Counted from the stretch's first letter, positions 35,832 through 44,700 are shown. The stretch: 64,000 bases of DNA from Bacteroidota bacterium (GCA_027487835.1 JAIYCU010000029.1:62001-126000); one strand, 5' to 3'. Made by a program: numbers and translations. Notes: a model not told the origin generated them from the sequence alone.

Positions 35832-36551
35832 CTAATCCTCATAATTTGCTTTTATTTTTTTGAAAATTATCCAATGCATAAATAAAATTGTAGGAGGAGC
35901 AAAAGCAGGAATAATGCAAAAAGGAAACATTGCCAATGAATCAACTCCCATATAGCCTTTATCAATTGATATTTTGGTAATTATATTAGCAGCAATTGCT
36001 GTAAAAAGTATATCAATGGAACCAAAAATATTCCAGTAAAAAGCTAGTTTTTTGGCATAGGTTTTTCTATTTATTATTGCTTTCGCTACAAAAATGCTAC
36101 TGATAGCTGTAATTATATCTCCAAATCCAGCTATTAATGCAAATGGTTTTGGTAGTGCATCGTATAATGCTAACAAAATAAAAAACACCCCAACTACCCT
36201 AAATAGATGAAGTTTAACCAAGCTTTCAAGCGTTGAACTATCAATAATTGCTTGGCATTTTTTAGTGTTTAATACAAATCCAAACAGTAAAAAACCATAT
36301 GGGAAGGTTGTGAGCAATAAAACCCTAGGAGGAAGCGAAACAACATTGAACCAACCACTTATACTTGCAATATAAATGTATGATAGGAATAAAATAAAAA
36401 ATAAGGTAATTGTATTAAAAACTGAAAGATTCAGGTGTCTTTTGGTTGCTTTTCGAATAAATAACAGAATTAATAGGAAGGGCAATGGAATTACCATAAG
36501 AAAGCATATTGAAACCCATGGTGGAATAGGATAATGTATTAAGGTGTTCAT
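35832..36551 (-). CDS. Seven-segment integral membrane protein of unknown function
   Basis: 239 residues and very hydrophobic, with about seven predicted membrane segments: VSICFLMVIPLPFLLILLFI, ITLFFILFLSYIYIASI, VLLLTTFPYGFLLFGFVL, LFRVVGVFFILLALYDAL, FALIAGFGDIITAISSIFV, YWNIFGSIDILFTAIAANI and a last near PFCIIPAFAPPTILFMHW. I recognise no family. Its start overlaps the stop of the Crp/Fnr regulator by 4 bp (ATGA), so translation is coupled and the pair probably works together, for instance as a regulator and its output. Confidence 0.75.
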   Translation of the reverse strand: MNTLIHYPIPPWVSICFLMVIPLPFLLILLFIRKATKRHLNLSVFNTITLFFILFLSYIYIASISGWFNVVSLPPRVLLLTTFPYGFLLFGFVLNTKKCQAIIDSSTLESLVKLHLFRVVGVFFILLALYDALPKPFALIAGFGDIITAISSIFVAKAIINRKTYAKKLAFYWNIFGSIDILFTAIAANIITKISIDKGYMGVDSLAMFPFCIIPAFAPPTILFMHWIIFKKIKANYED

Positions 36552-37129
36552 TTTATATCTGAAATTTCTTTTCTAATTCTGCTTAAAGAGGTATCTGTAA
36601 TTCCTAAATAAGTTGCTATTTGTTTTAAAGGAACATTATGAACAATATCTGGTTTTGTTTTTATCAAACTTAAGTATCGCTCCTTTGCTGGGTCAGTAAT
36701 AATTGATACCGCATGGTTTTTTAATTCAAAGTAATTGTTTACTAACCTTGTTCTTCCTACTTCTCTAAAAGCTTCAATTTTGAAAAGTTTCATGAAATTT
36801 TCAAATGTTATTTTCCATGCAGCACATGGTGTAATGGCCTGAATGTTTTCCTTGCATTTTGTTTTTAAAAAATAGGCGTGCCAATCTATGATAATGTCTT
36901 TTGTACTAAAAAATTTGGTAGTTATGTCATTTCCTTCTAAATCTATAACGTAGGACCTTGCAAAACCACTTTCAAGAAAAAAATAATAATTGGCAGCATT
37001 TCCTTCAGTCATTAAGAATTCGTTTTTGGTAAAGTTTACTTTTTGATATTGCGCTAAAATGGTAGTTAAGTCATCTTTTTTGAAATTATGCTCATTGAAA
37101 ATAGTAGTTAAAAAATTATTTTCTTCCAT
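36548..37129 (-). CDS. Crp/Fnr-family transcriptional regulator
   Basis: 193 residues. The N-terminal cyclic-nucleotide-binding-like beta-barrel includes KNEFLMTEGNAANYYFFLESGFARSYVIDLEGND. The C-terminal helix-turn-helix reads VPLKQIATYLGITDTSLSRIRKEI (about 165-188). There is no N-terminal cysteine cluster, so it is not an Fe-S Fnr. The barrel lacks a clear cAMP phosphate cassette (GExxxRxA), as is usual in the many Bacteroidota regulators of this type. First gene of the minus cassette; it likely regulates itself and its downstream genes. The desaturase terminator lies just upstream. Confidence 0.86.
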   Translation of the reverse strand: MEENNFLTTIFNEHNFKKDDLTTILAQYQKVNFTKNEFLMTEGNAANYYFFLESGFARSYVIDLEGNDITTKFFSTKDIIIDWHAYFLKTKCKENIQAITPCAAWKITFENFMKLFKIEAFREVGRTRLVNNYFELKNHAVSIITDPAKERYLSLIKTKPDIVHNVPLKQIATYLGITDTSLSRIRKEISDIK

Positions 37130-37162
37130 AATATTTAGCTTTAATTAATGCTCAAATAACAT

Positions 37163-37199
37163 AAAAAAAGAGGCTACTTTTTCAAACAGCCTCTTTTTA
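37163..37199 (-). terminator. Intrinsic terminator after the desaturase gene
   Basis: AAAAAGAGGCT (37165-37175), a 12-nt loop, AGCCTCTTTTT (37188-37198): an 11-bp stem ending in T-runs on both strands. It lies 49 bp after the desaturase stop on the minus strand and insulates the Crp/Fnr cassette. Confidence 0.75.
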
Positions 37200-37247
37200 C
37201 AATATAAATATTTTTAAATATTCGGGTTGGTTCAAAACCCAACTTTT

Positions 37248-38321
37248 CTAAGCTATGCCAACTTGCTTCAAATGCATTAAGTGAGATCTAATTGCCGAAA
37301 CTACAGTAGGAAACTCATTATAAGCAATGTTAAATTCTTTACAAGTTTGCTTTACAATTTTGTTTAATTGTGGGTAATGCACATGGCTAATTTTTGGAAA
37401 AAGATGATGCTCTACCTGAAAGTTCAATCCACCTAATAACCAGCTAACCGATTTGCTGCGGGTGGCAAAGTTAAAGGTAGTATTAATTTGATGAACGGCC
37501 CATTCTGTTTCTATTTTTGTGCTTTCGCCTTGTGTATCAATAAATGGAGCATCTTCTACCACATGTGCCAATTGAAAAACAATGGCTATGGTAATGCCGC
37601 AAATAAATACTGCAACAAAATACGCTATAATGGTATTTAATAACCCCGCAAAAAATATTGGCAATATTAAAAATACACCGATGTATCCAATTTTGGTTGC
37701 CCAAAAAGCAATATGCTCAGAGGTTTTGATTTTTCGAACAGGTGTAAATTCAGCAATTTTCCCACCAAAATACTTTTTAAAGTCGTTCATAAAAACCCAG
37801 AACAAATAGGTTAAGCCATATAACAAAACGCCATATACATGCTGAAAACGGTGAAACCAATACCTTGGCTGCGATTTATGTACCCTAATAAATGGTTTGA
37901 TGTCAATATCATCATCCATACCTTCAATATTGGTATAGGAGTGGTGGTTAATATTGTGTTTTTGTTTCCACATCATGCTTGAACCACCTAGCACATTTAA
38001 AGAATAACTCATTAAGTCGTTCACCCATTTCTTGCTGCTATAGCTTCCATGCGCGCCATCATGCATTACATTAAAACCTATTGCAGCCATGTCTAATCCC
38101 ATTACTGCCGCAATAAACAGACTAAGCCAGCCATTTTCAGGGGTGAAAAACACCAAAGTAATATAGCAAATTACCAGAATACTCAGCAAAATTGCAGTTT
38201 TAGAGTAAAGTTTGTAATTCCCTGTAGGTTGGATATTTTTTTCCTGAAAATACTGGTCAACGCGCGATTTCAAAGTATTGAAAAATTGTGCGTTGCTATT
38301 GTTGAATTTAATTTTTGCCAT
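37248..38321 (-). CDS. Front-end fatty acid desaturase (acyl-lipid/acyl-CoA type)
   Basis: 357 residues, di-iron membrane desaturase. Three histidine boxes are present: HDGAH (about 90), HNINHH (about 125) and QVEHH (about 304). The Gln in the last box marks the front-end (delta-5/delta-6) class. Hydrophobic pairs of segments lie at 45-85 and 195-245. It inserts a double bond into membrane acyl chains; regiospecificity is not readable. In Bacteroidota such enzymes support membrane fluidity. Single-gene unit with its own terminator. TATCTTGC, a -7-like box, is 22 nt upstream of the start. Confidence 0.9.
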   Translation of the reverse strand: MAKIKFNNSNAQFFNTLKSRVDQYFQEKNIQPTGNYKLYSKTAILLSILVICYITLVFFTPENGWLSLFIAAVMGLDMAAIGFNVMHDGAHGSYSSKKWVNDLMSYSLNVLGGSSMMWKQKHNINHHSYTNIEGMDDDIDIKPFIRVHKSQPRYWFHRFQHVYGVLLYGLTYLFWVFMNDFKKYFGGKIAEFTPVRKIKTSEHIAFWATKIGYIGVFLILPIFFAGLLNTIIAYFVAVFICGITIAIVFQLAHVVEDAPFIDTQGESTKIETEWAVHQINTTFNFATRSKSVSWLLGGLNFQVEHHLFPKISHVHYPQLNKIVKQTCKEFNIAYNEFPTVVSAIRSHLMHLKQVGIA

Positions 38322-38442
38322 CTAAGTTTTATTAAGAACCTTCGCAAGATATTGATAATCTATTAAACAAAAACTGATTCTAATCAAAGTTTACAATCAT
38401 GTGAAATGAACGCGCTTTTTTTCAGATATTTGAACCCAAGAC

Positions 38443-38733
38443 ATGAGATTTCAAGACGAACAAGAATTAAAAGACCTGATAAGCAGCTTTGTGAATCAGG
38501 GGGCATTAAAATCAAAACTGCTAGAAGCTCAGGTAATTGAGTCGTGGCCAACGTGGGTAGGCGAGCCAATTGCTAAATACACAGAGAAAGTGAGTATCTA
38601 TAAAGGCCAGCTCACCTTAAAGATAAGTTCGCCTGCCTTGCGTAATGAGCTTGGGTTTCAGCGTCAGCGCATTAAAGAGTTAGTAAACAAAGAGTTAAAC
38701 TGTGAATTTATCGAAGAAGTAATTATTCGCTAA
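38443..38733 (+). CDS. DUF721/DciA-like protein
   Basis: 96 residues. It fits the DUF721 (DciA) family: an N-terminal helix (LISSFVNQGALKSKLLEAQVIESWPTWVGEPIAKYTEKVSIYKGQLTLKI) and the conserved SSPALRNELGFQRQRIKELVNKELN. The W-x3-VG and K-L-x-SP-x-LRxEL patterns are typical. DciA loads or stimulates the replicative helicase DnaB in bacteria lacking DnaC. The short Bacteroidota form is often annotated only as DUF721, so the replication role is inferred. It lies 37 bp upstream of ftcD on the same strand. Confidence 0.82.
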   Translation: MRFQDEQELKDLISSFVNQGALKSKLLEAQVIESWPTWVGEPIAKYTEKVSIYKGQLTLKISSPALRNELGFQRQRIKELVNKELNCEFIEEVIIR

Positions 38734-38738
38734 GTTTC

Positions 38739-38748
38739 GGTTTGAACC
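38739..38748. repeat. Intergenic copy of the dispersed 10-mer GGTTTGAACC
   Basis: Lies in the 37-bp gap between the DciA-like gene and ftcD, in the context TTTCGGTTTGAACCTAAA. One of three exact copies outside coding sequence. Confidence 0.6.
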
Positions 38749-38770
38749 TAAATAAGACACACCATTTAAT

Positions 38771-40456
38771 ATGAAGCAATTAATAGAATGTGTTCCCAAT
38801 TTTAGTGAGGGAAACGACTTAAGTATTATTAAGCAAATTACCGATGCCATTGAAAGCGTAGAAGGGGTATTGCTATTAGACGTAGATCCAGGAAAAGCGA
38901 CCAACCGTACTGTGGTAACCATAGTAGGTGAGCCCGCTCCTGTTATTGAGGCTGCATTTAGGGCCATTAAAAAAGCATCTGAGTTGATAGACATGCGCAA
39001 ACACAAAGGAGAACATCCACGCATGGGTGCTACAGATGTATGCCCTTTGATTCCTGTGAGTGGCATTACCATGGAAGAAACTGCCGTTTATGCCCAAACA
39101 TTGGCAAAAAGAGTAGGTGAAGAATTGAATATTCCGGTTTATTTATATGAATATGCCCAAAAAGATAAATCCCGCAATAACCTTTCCGTAATTAGGGGTG
39201 GTGAGTATGAAGGTTTTTTTGATAAGATAAAATTACCTGAGTGGAAGCCAGATTTTGGTCCAGCTGAATTTAATGAAAGAGCAGGTGGAACAGTGATTGG
39301 AGCGCGAGATTTCTTGATTGCATACAATATCAATCTCAATACAAAATCAGTTAGGCTGGCTAATTCTGTTGCTTTTGATGTGCGTGAAGCTGGGCGTGTA
39401 AAACGTGAAGGAAATCCAATTACTGGCAAGGTGGTAAAAGATGCCGATGGAAATGATGTTAGAATTCCAGGAACTTTAAAGTCATGCAAGGCCATTGGAT
39501 GGTATATTGAAGAATATGCAATTGCCCAAATCAGCATGAACCTTACCAATTATAAGATTACTTCAGTTCATACAGCCTTCGACGAAGTATGCGAAAGCGC
39601 TGCTCGACGTGGTTTAAGGGTAACTGGTTCAGAATTGGTTGGATTAATTCCTTTAGATGCCATGTTAGAAGCTGGTAAACATTATTTGCAAAAGCAGGGT
39701 AGGTCTTTGGGAGTTAGCGAGTCAGAGCTTATACAAATTGCTATAAAATCACTTGGTTTAGATGAATTAGGTAAGTTTGATCCTGAACAAAAAATTATAG
39801 AATATAAGTTAAAAAATGCTGCCGAAGAAAAACTCATAAATATGAATTTAAGGGCATTTGCAGATGAAACTGCAAGTGAGAGTCCAGCGCCAGGAGGCGG
39901 TTCTATTAGCGCTTATGTGGGTAGTTTAGGCGTAGCACTTGGCACCATGGTAGCTAATTTAAGCGCTGGTAAAAGAGGTTGGGAGGATAAGGCTGCCATC
40001 TTTAGTGATTGGGCAGAGTTGGGTCAAACCATTAAAGATAAACTAATAAAAGCAGTTGATGAGGATACCAGAGCCTTTAATAAAATAATGGATGCCTTTG
40101 GTTTACCAAAAAGCAATGAAGCCGAAAAAGCTGCGCGCACAGCTGCCATTGAATCAGCCACCAAGTATGCGTGTGAAGTTCCCTTTTCTGTGATGCAAAT
40201 TTCCTTTGATGCTTTACCTCTCTTGAGATTTATGGTAGTGGAGGGCAATCAAAACTCAATTACAGATGCGGGCGTTGGAGTTTTATGCATAAAAACAGCT
40301 TTACGTGGCGCTTATTTTAATGTGTTGGTAAATGCCAAAGGCCTTAAAGACCAAGCGTACGCAATAGAAATTGTTGGGAAAGCCAAAGATTTACTAAAGC
40401 GCAACCATGAGGTATGCGATGATATCTTATCTATGGTAGAAAACGCCTTGGTATAA
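38771..40456 (+). CDS. ftcD: Bifunctional glutamate formimidoyltransferase / formimidotetrahydrofolate cyclodeaminase
   Basis: 561 residues, matching the two-domain enzyme of histidine breakdown. The formiminotransferase part (about 1-330) starts MKQLIECVPNFSEG and contains GEHPRMGATDVCPLIPV with the catalytic His, plus GARDFLIAYNINL. The cyclodeaminase part (about 345-561) contains ETASESPAPGGGSISAYVGSLGVALGTMVANLS. Together they move the formimino group from formiminoglutamate to tetrahydrofolate and then release ammonia, giving methenyl-THF. The fused form is known in animals and many Bacteroidota. No hutHUI genes are adjacent. A small membrane protein gene follows 13 bp later. Confidence 0.93.
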   Translation: MKQLIECVPNFSEGNDLSIIKQITDAIESVEGVLLLDVDPGKATNRTVVTIVGEPAPVIEAAFRAIKKASELIDMRKHKGEHPRMGATDVCPLIPVSGITMEETAVYAQTLAKRVGEELNIPVYLYEYAQKDKSRNNLSVIRGGEYEGFFDKIKLPEWKPDFGPAEFNERAGGTVIGARDFLIAYNINLNTKSVRLANSVAFDVREAGRVKREGNPITGKVVKDADGNDVRIPGTLKSCKAIGWYIEEYAIAQISMNLTNYKITSVHTAFDEVCESAARRGLRVTGSELVGLIPLDAMLEAGKHYLQKQGRSLGVSESELIQIAIKSLGLDELGKFDPEQKIIEYKLKNAAEEKLINMNLRAFADETASESPAPGGGSISAYVGSLGVALGTMVANLSAGKRGWEDKAAIFSDWAELGQTIKDKLIKAVDEDTRAFNKIMDAFGLPKSNEAEKAARTAAIESATKYACEVPFSVMQISFDALPLLRFMVVEGNQNSITDAGVGVLCIKTALRGAYFNVLVNAKGLKDQAYAIEIVGKAKDLLKRNHEVCDDILSMVENALV

Positions 40457-40469
40457 TCCCTTAAGCTAA

Positions 40470-40799
40470 ATGAAAATTATAAAGAAAGCACTAAGTTTAG
40501 CCCTAATGATTGCAGCACCTTTGGTGGCTGGAATGGCTTTTTTTGAGTATGCAAACGTGAGTTTTTTAGGCGAAAAACCGAGTTATCCGTTTGGTAAACA
40601 ACTCATGCATACCTTGCAAGTAAAAGACATCCATTATTTATCAAGTTACCAAAATGAATTGCTAACTATAGGTGTCATATTTTTGGTTATTGCGGTCATT
40701 GCTTATATCAGCATGATGGTGCGCGCATTGATTAATTTGATTTGGCTGGCTTTGGTTTTATTGATTGGTTATTACGTTTATAATTTGCTAGGTAAATAG
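40470..40799 (+). CDS. Small membrane protein of unknown function
   Basis: 109 residues with an N-terminal hydrophobic segment (ALSLALMIAAPLVAGMAFF) and two C-terminal ones (LLTIGVIFLVIAVIAYISMMV and LINLIWLALVLLIGYYVYNLL), separated by a polar stretch around KPSYPFGKQLMHTLQVKDIHYLSSY. I recognise no family. Coding potential is supported by its tight position 13 bp after ftcD and by a clean hydrophobic pattern. Probably cotranscribed with ftcD, without an obvious functional relation. Confidence 0.65.
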   Translation: MKIIKKALSLALMIAAPLVAGMAFFEYANVSFLGEKPSYPFGKQLMHTLQVKDIHYLSSYQNELLTIGVIFLVIAVIAYISMMVRALINLIWLALVLLIGYYVYNLLGK

Positions 40800-40867
40800 T
40801 TTTAATTAGTCTGATTCTAAATTGTAGTTTTATCAGAACACTTATGCCAGTGCAATGTTGTAATAAG

Positions 40868-40875
40868 TAATTTTG
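40868..40875 (+). promoter_or_regulatory. Candidate -7 box of the HiPIP gene (TAATTTTG)
   Basis: Exact TANNTTTG match 20 nt before the ATG of the iron-sulfur protein gene. A matching TTTG -33 box is not evident. Confidence 0.35.
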
Positions 40876-40895
40876 AACCAATAATTAATAATATC

Positions 40896-41267
40896 ATGGA
40901 TAGAAAAAAATTCTTAAAAACATTTGCTTTTGGAGCACTTTCAACCAGTGTTTTAGTAGCAGCATGCGGTGGCGATGCACCTAAGACTGAAAATAAAACA
41001 GCCCCAGAGGTAGCACCAGCGCCAGAAGCTGCAGCTCCTGCCTCAACAGCAGATTGTAACGATTTAAGCGGTGTTGCAGAAGCAGATTTAAAGCAACGTG
41101 AGTCCTTAGGTTATGTAGCTAAATCTGTAGAAGCAGAGAAAAATTGCACCAATTGTCGTTTTTACCAACCAGGCACGCAAGCCAATGGATGCGGTGGATG
41201 CCAATTGTTTAAAGGTCCGGTTACACCAGAAGGATACTGCAAAACCTGGAACAAGAAAGAAGCTTAG
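40896..41267 (+). CDS. High-potential iron-sulfur protein (HiPIP) lipoprotein
   Basis: 123 residues. Signal MDRKKFLKTFAFGALSTSVLVAAC ends in a lipobox (VAAC), then comes an Ala/Pro/Glu-rich linker to about residue 52. The C-terminal 70 residues hold the [4Fe-4S] pattern of HiPIPs: NCTNCRFYQPG, then CQLFKGP and a final EGYCKTW. The four expected ligands are CxxC, the cysteine of CQLF and the cysteine of GYC; one extra cysteine lies at GCGGC. HiPIPs carry electrons in the periplasm, for example to terminal oxidases, and are known in Rhodothermus of the same phylum. Anchoring by lipid would keep it membrane-tethered. Monocistronic, with its own terminator. Confidence 0.85.
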   Translation: MDRKKFLKTFAFGALSTSVLVAACGGDAPKTENKTAPEVAPAPEAAAPASTADCNDLSGVAEADLKQRESLGYVAKSVEAEKNCTNCRFYQPGTQANGCGGCQLFKGPVTPEGYCKTWNKKEA

Positions 41268-41288
41268 TTTAATTATAACTACATTTTT

Positions 41289-41320
41289 AAAGCCGCCTTT
41301 ACAAAAGGCGGCTTTTTTTT
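41289..41320 (+). terminator. Intrinsic terminator after the HiPIP gene
   Basis: AAAGCCGCCTTT, short loop, AAAGGCGGCTTTTTTTT: a 12-bp GC-rich stem followed by T8, 21 bp after the stop. A textbook intrinsic terminator. Confidence 0.88.
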
Positions 41321-41426
41321 GCCTCAACTTTTGTAAGATATTAGTCAGGTTAAAAATTTTAAATACAATTGCTTATGGATTTTGGGTTAATGTAGCATCA
41401 ATGAAGTACAAATAAATAATAAACTT

Positions 41427-42233
41427 ATGCTACTATTTAATCCAAACAAACAAAACCTCGATGAGGTAGTGTTTGAAAAAAGAAACAAAAGTTATGGCGC
41501 CTATGCTTTGCGCAAGGCTTATCCTTCTCGTGTAAATAGAAGTTTGATTTTTACTTTACTACCTTTTGTATTGGTAGTTGGAGTTACCTTATTAAATCAT
41601 CCAATCGATTCATTCGCCCCCTTATTTCCAGATGCTCCAAAGCCTAAAGAAAGAACCATTGTATGCGGTGGCGTTGTAGAAGTTATGTCGGGGTTTGAAT
41701 TAGAATTAGCCGATGCCGAGTTTTTAATTGTACCAGATAAAAAGATTCCTATTAAGCGTGAGAAAAAACCAGAAGTTAAAAGAATGGTAAGTGCCGTAAT
41801 TCAAGGGATGAGTGGTAGTAATACTTCCGCTTCCATCGCTGGTGCTGGACTCCCAGGTTTGCCAGTTGGTTTGGCAGGCGGATTGCCTTTAATTGGCGGT
41901 ATAAAAGAACCAGAAGTTTTAGATGCTTCGAGCGTAGGCGTGATGGCAGAATTTCCTGGTGGAATTGAGGCCATGTATGAATACATTGGCAAAAATCTAA
42001 ATTACCCCACCTTTGCCCGCGAAAATGGAAAAGAAGGAAAAGTAGTCTTATCTTTTGTAATTGCAGCAGATGGCAGCATTCAAATGAGTGATGTAGAAAA
42101 AGGAATTGGTTTTGGGTGTGATGAGGAAGCTTTAAGAGTAATTGGTGCCATGCCAAAATGGACCCCTGCTACTCAAAATGGAAAACCTGTAGCTGTGCGC
42201 TTAATGTTGCCTATCTTATTTAGGTTGCAATAA
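41427..42233 (+). CDS. TonB-family energy transducer
   Basis: 268 residues. The Bacteroidota-type N-terminus NLDEVVFEKRNKSYGAYALRKAYP precedes one transmembrane segment (SLIFTLLPFVLVVGVTLL, about 37-54), then a periplasmic linker with a Gly/Leu/Pro-rich stretch near 130-155. The C-terminal TonB domain (about 180-268) has FPGGIEAMYEYIGKNLNYP, GKVVLSFVIAADGSI and MPKWTPATQNGKPVAVRLMLPI. TonB couples the inner-membrane proton gradient to outer-membrane receptors. Its stop is 3 bp from the convergent stop of a TonB-dependent receptor gene, a plausible partner. exbB and exbD are not in the window. Confidence 0.88.
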   Translation: MLLFNPNKQNLDEVVFEKRNKSYGAYALRKAYPSRVNRSLIFTLLPFVLVVGVTLLNHPIDSFAPLFPDAPKPKERTIVCGGVVEVMSGFELELADAEFLIVPDKKIPIKREKKPEVKRMVSAVIQGMSGSNTSASIAGAGLPGLPVGLAGGLPLIGGIKEPEVLDASSVGVMAEFPGGIEAMYEYIGKNLNYPTFARENGKEGKVVLSFVIAADGSIQMSDVEKGIGFGCDEEALRVIGAMPKWTPATQNGKPVAVRLMLPILFRLQ

Positions 42234-42236
42234 TTT

Positions 42237-44612
42237 TTAAAATTCAAACTTTAAACCACCCGTCGGAAATATCGCCAAGCCATCAAAGTAGTTTTGGCCA
42301 CTTAGGTAATTAAAGCTTTCAGCATTTGCTATTTGTTTGTTAAAAACATTCACTACATCCATAAATATTGTTAATGAGGCGTTTTTAAAGCTGAAGTTAT
42401 AGTTCACCCTTAGGTCAAGACTGCTAAAGTCTGGCAAGCGCAACTGGTTTCTTCCAATTAGCTCTTTGCTATATCTTAATACATTTGTTTGGTTGAGTAC
42501 ATTTTCATAAATGATATAATCATCTTTGGGTTTGCCTGTGGCATATCTATACTTGCCAGAAACCAGCCACTTTTGATTTATTTTATAACTAAGTAAAATA
42601 TTGAATTGATGAGGCTGACTAAATGCCACTGGATACCAGCCAAGGCCATCTGCATCGTTTCGCTCACTTTGCATGTAAGAGTATGAAAGCATACCATGGA
42701 AATTTTTAAGCAATCTCTTTTGCAAATGAATGTCTAAACCTCTTCCAAATCCTTCCCCTAAATTACGTTTAAATATAGTGCCCTCAATTGGATTGCTTAC
42801 GAGGTTATAAAATGATTTATACCATGCCTCTACTGTAAACACAAGGTCTGTCCTAAACTGCTTTTGATACGATAGAATTATTTGTCTCACTTCTTCCATC
42901 TTAAGGCGCTGTCCACTTGGTAAATCTGCAATATCACTGTAAACAGGCTCTTGGTAATAAATGCCTGCCCCAAAACTAATTTGATTACTTTGGTTAATGG
43001 GTATTGTGCCACTGATTCGTGGCGAAATTACCTGCTGCTTAGAAAATCCAGCATAATCATATCGCAGGCCAAAGTTTATTGACACAAACTTTTTAATTAG
43101 AAATGAATAGTTTAAAAATGAGGAAACATTTAACGCTGCATCTTTAAAGTTTGCATTGATTTGCTCAGCAGAAAATACTTGAAACAATTGACTAGGATTG
43201 AATAATTGTGCCCGTCTAAAAATAAATGAAGTATCGGCGGCATTTAAACTTCTCTGGTTATACAATTGCAATACATCTGCCTCAAAGCCTAAAATTATTT
43301 TTTGTTGCTTTGGAAGAAAGTAAGTGTAAATACTACGATAACCAAGTTTGTTTTCATAGTAGTTTTGCGATTGAATATTGCTTAAGTAGGGGATGTTCTC
43401 TCTTGCAATAAACCCATTGCTAGCAATACTAGGATAGGCTTTCCCAACTTCTACGTCAGAAGAATACCTGCTAAAGTACACTACATTTTTTATCGAACTT
43501 TTAGCATTGATAAAAGTGTTTAGGTTCAAACCGAAAACCATTTTATTTCTTTTGAAATTTGGAAGATATAAGAGGTTTAATTTTTTATCCTCATACACAT
43601 TGTCTATAGTTCTTACAAAACTTTCTGGACTAACTATGGCTAAAAATGACAGCTTGTTCTTGGTGTTAATTTGCGTTGTTGTTTTCAAGATAATATCTCC
43701 ATATGCAGGCAGGCCAATGTCTTTTAATCCAACCACATTTACCAGTCCAATGAAGTTTTGATACCTAGCCGAAGCAAACACCTTTGTATTTTTAAAGAGT
43801 TTTGAGGGTCCGTCAAAATTTACATTAAGCCCTAACAAATCAGCTTGCCCATCTATTAAAAGGTTTTCTGAATTGCCCTCTTTAATGCTAAGTCCTAAGT
43901 ATGATGCACTTCTGCGGCCATATTCGGGGCCAAATCCACCTCCTTGGAATACCGCCTTTTCTATTACCCTTGGTGCAAAAATGCTAAACCTACCGCCATT
44001 GGGGTCATTAAAAAAACTGTTGCCTTCTAAGTGCCCAACTTCGGTAAGTGGGATATCATCCACCATATAAACATTGTCTCTTACCCCTTGGCCTCTTACA
44101 GAAATGGCAGCATAAATTCCCCCACTGCTCGAAACGCCCGGCAACATTCCGATAGCCCTAAAAATATCTCCTTGCGCACCTGGGTTAAGCGAAATCTCTT
44201 CCCTTGAGAAAGTGTAGGTAGAAATAGGCGTCATGCGGTTTGGGGTAAAGCGCTGGTTTTGCACCGCAACTTCTTCTAAAGCTTGAATTTGTTTGTCTAA
44301 ATATACCTCAATAAACAACGTTTTTTGATTGGGTATTTGAATATTACTTTCAATCTTGTAATTATAGCCAACCAATCTAAGCTCTAAGGCACAAATGCCA
44401 CTGGCAATTTTAGGGAAGAAAAAAACGCCATTTGAGTCGGTTTGGGTGCTTAAATTCTCAGCTGCAATGCGCACTATTGCCCCTGCCAATGGCCGCTGTT
44501 GTTCTTTGTCGCGTATGATTCCTTTAAGTTTTCCATAGGTTTCGGTTTGACCCAAACTGAGTTGCGAAAATAATAAAAGAAAAAAGAAGGTATTGAGTAG
44601 TTTTTGAGGCAT
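42237..44612 (-). CDS. TonB-dependent outer-membrane receptor with CarbReg-like N-terminal domain
   Basis: 791 residues from the ATG at 44612, which starts the signal peptide MPQKLLNTFFFLLLFSQLSLGQ; the track begins 10 codons earlier. A carboxypeptidase-regulatory-like domain (about 28-110: GKLKGIIRDKEQQRPLAGAI) is followed by the plug (about 120-230: NPGAQGDIFRAIGMLPGVSSSGGIYAAISVRGQGVRDNVYMVDDIPL) and a 22-stranded barrel. The last residues GGLKFEF end in aromatic Phe, as expected for outer-membrane barrels. No SusD partner is adjacent, so the substrate could be a siderophore, cofactor or peptide rather than a glycan. It ends 3 bp from the convergent tonB gene. Confidence 0.9.
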   Translation of the reverse strand: MPQKLLNTFFFLLLFSQLSLGQTETYGKLKGIIRDKEQQRPLAGAIVRIAAENLSTQTDSNGVFFFPKIASGICALELRLVGYNYKIESNIQIPNQKTLFIEVYLDKQIQALEEVAVQNQRFTPNRMTPISTYTFSREEISLNPGAQGDIFRAIGMLPGVSSSGGIYAAISVRGQGVRDNVYMVDDIPLTEVGHLEGNSFFNDPNGGRFSIFAPRVIEKAVFQGGGFGPEYGRRSASYLGLSIKEGNSENLLIDGQADLLGLNVNFDGPSKLFKNTKVFASARYQNFIGLVNVVGLKDIGLPAYGDIILKTTTQINTKNKLSFLAIVSPESFVRTIDNVYEDKKLNLLYLPNFKRNKMVFGLNLNTFINAKSSIKNVVYFSRYSSDVEVGKAYPSIASNGFIARENIPYLSNIQSQNYYENKLGYRSIYTYFLPKQQKIILGFEADVLQLYNQRSLNAADTSFIFRRAQLFNPSQLFQVFSAEQINANFKDAALNVSSFLNYSFLIKKFVSINFGLRYDYAGFSKQQVISPRISGTIPINQSNQISFGAGIYYQEPVYSDIADLPSGQRLKMEEVRQIILSYQKQFRTDLVFTVEAWYKSFYNLVSNPIEGTIFKRNLGEGFGRGLDIHLQKRLLKNFHGMLSYSYMQSERNDADGLGWYPVAFSQPHQFNILLSYKINQKWLVSGKYRYATGKPKDDYIIYENVLNQTNVLRYSKELIGRNQLRLPDFSSLDLRVNYNFSFKNASLTIFMDVVNVFNKQIANAESFNYLSGQNYFDGLAIFPTGGLKFEF

Positions 44613-44613
44613 C

Positions 44614-44623
44614 GGTTTGAACC
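44614..44623. repeat. Copy of the dispersed 10-mer directly before the receptor start codon
   Basis: ATCGGTTTGAACCAAAG: the element begins 1 bp upstream of the receptor ATG (44612-44610 on the minus strand), so it covers the ribosome-binding position of that gene. Confidence 0.55.
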
Positions 44624-44700
44624 AAAGATGGATGTTTGCCACAAATATAAGGAAGATTATTATTGAGCGTTTACAGCCTTAATTTAAAGATGGCTTTTAT

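Noticed and set aside
41776-42156. 126-residue minus-strand ORF inside tonB
   Set aside because: Composition is His/Leu/Gln-rich as expected for an antisense frame; the plus-strand TonB domain is unmistakable.
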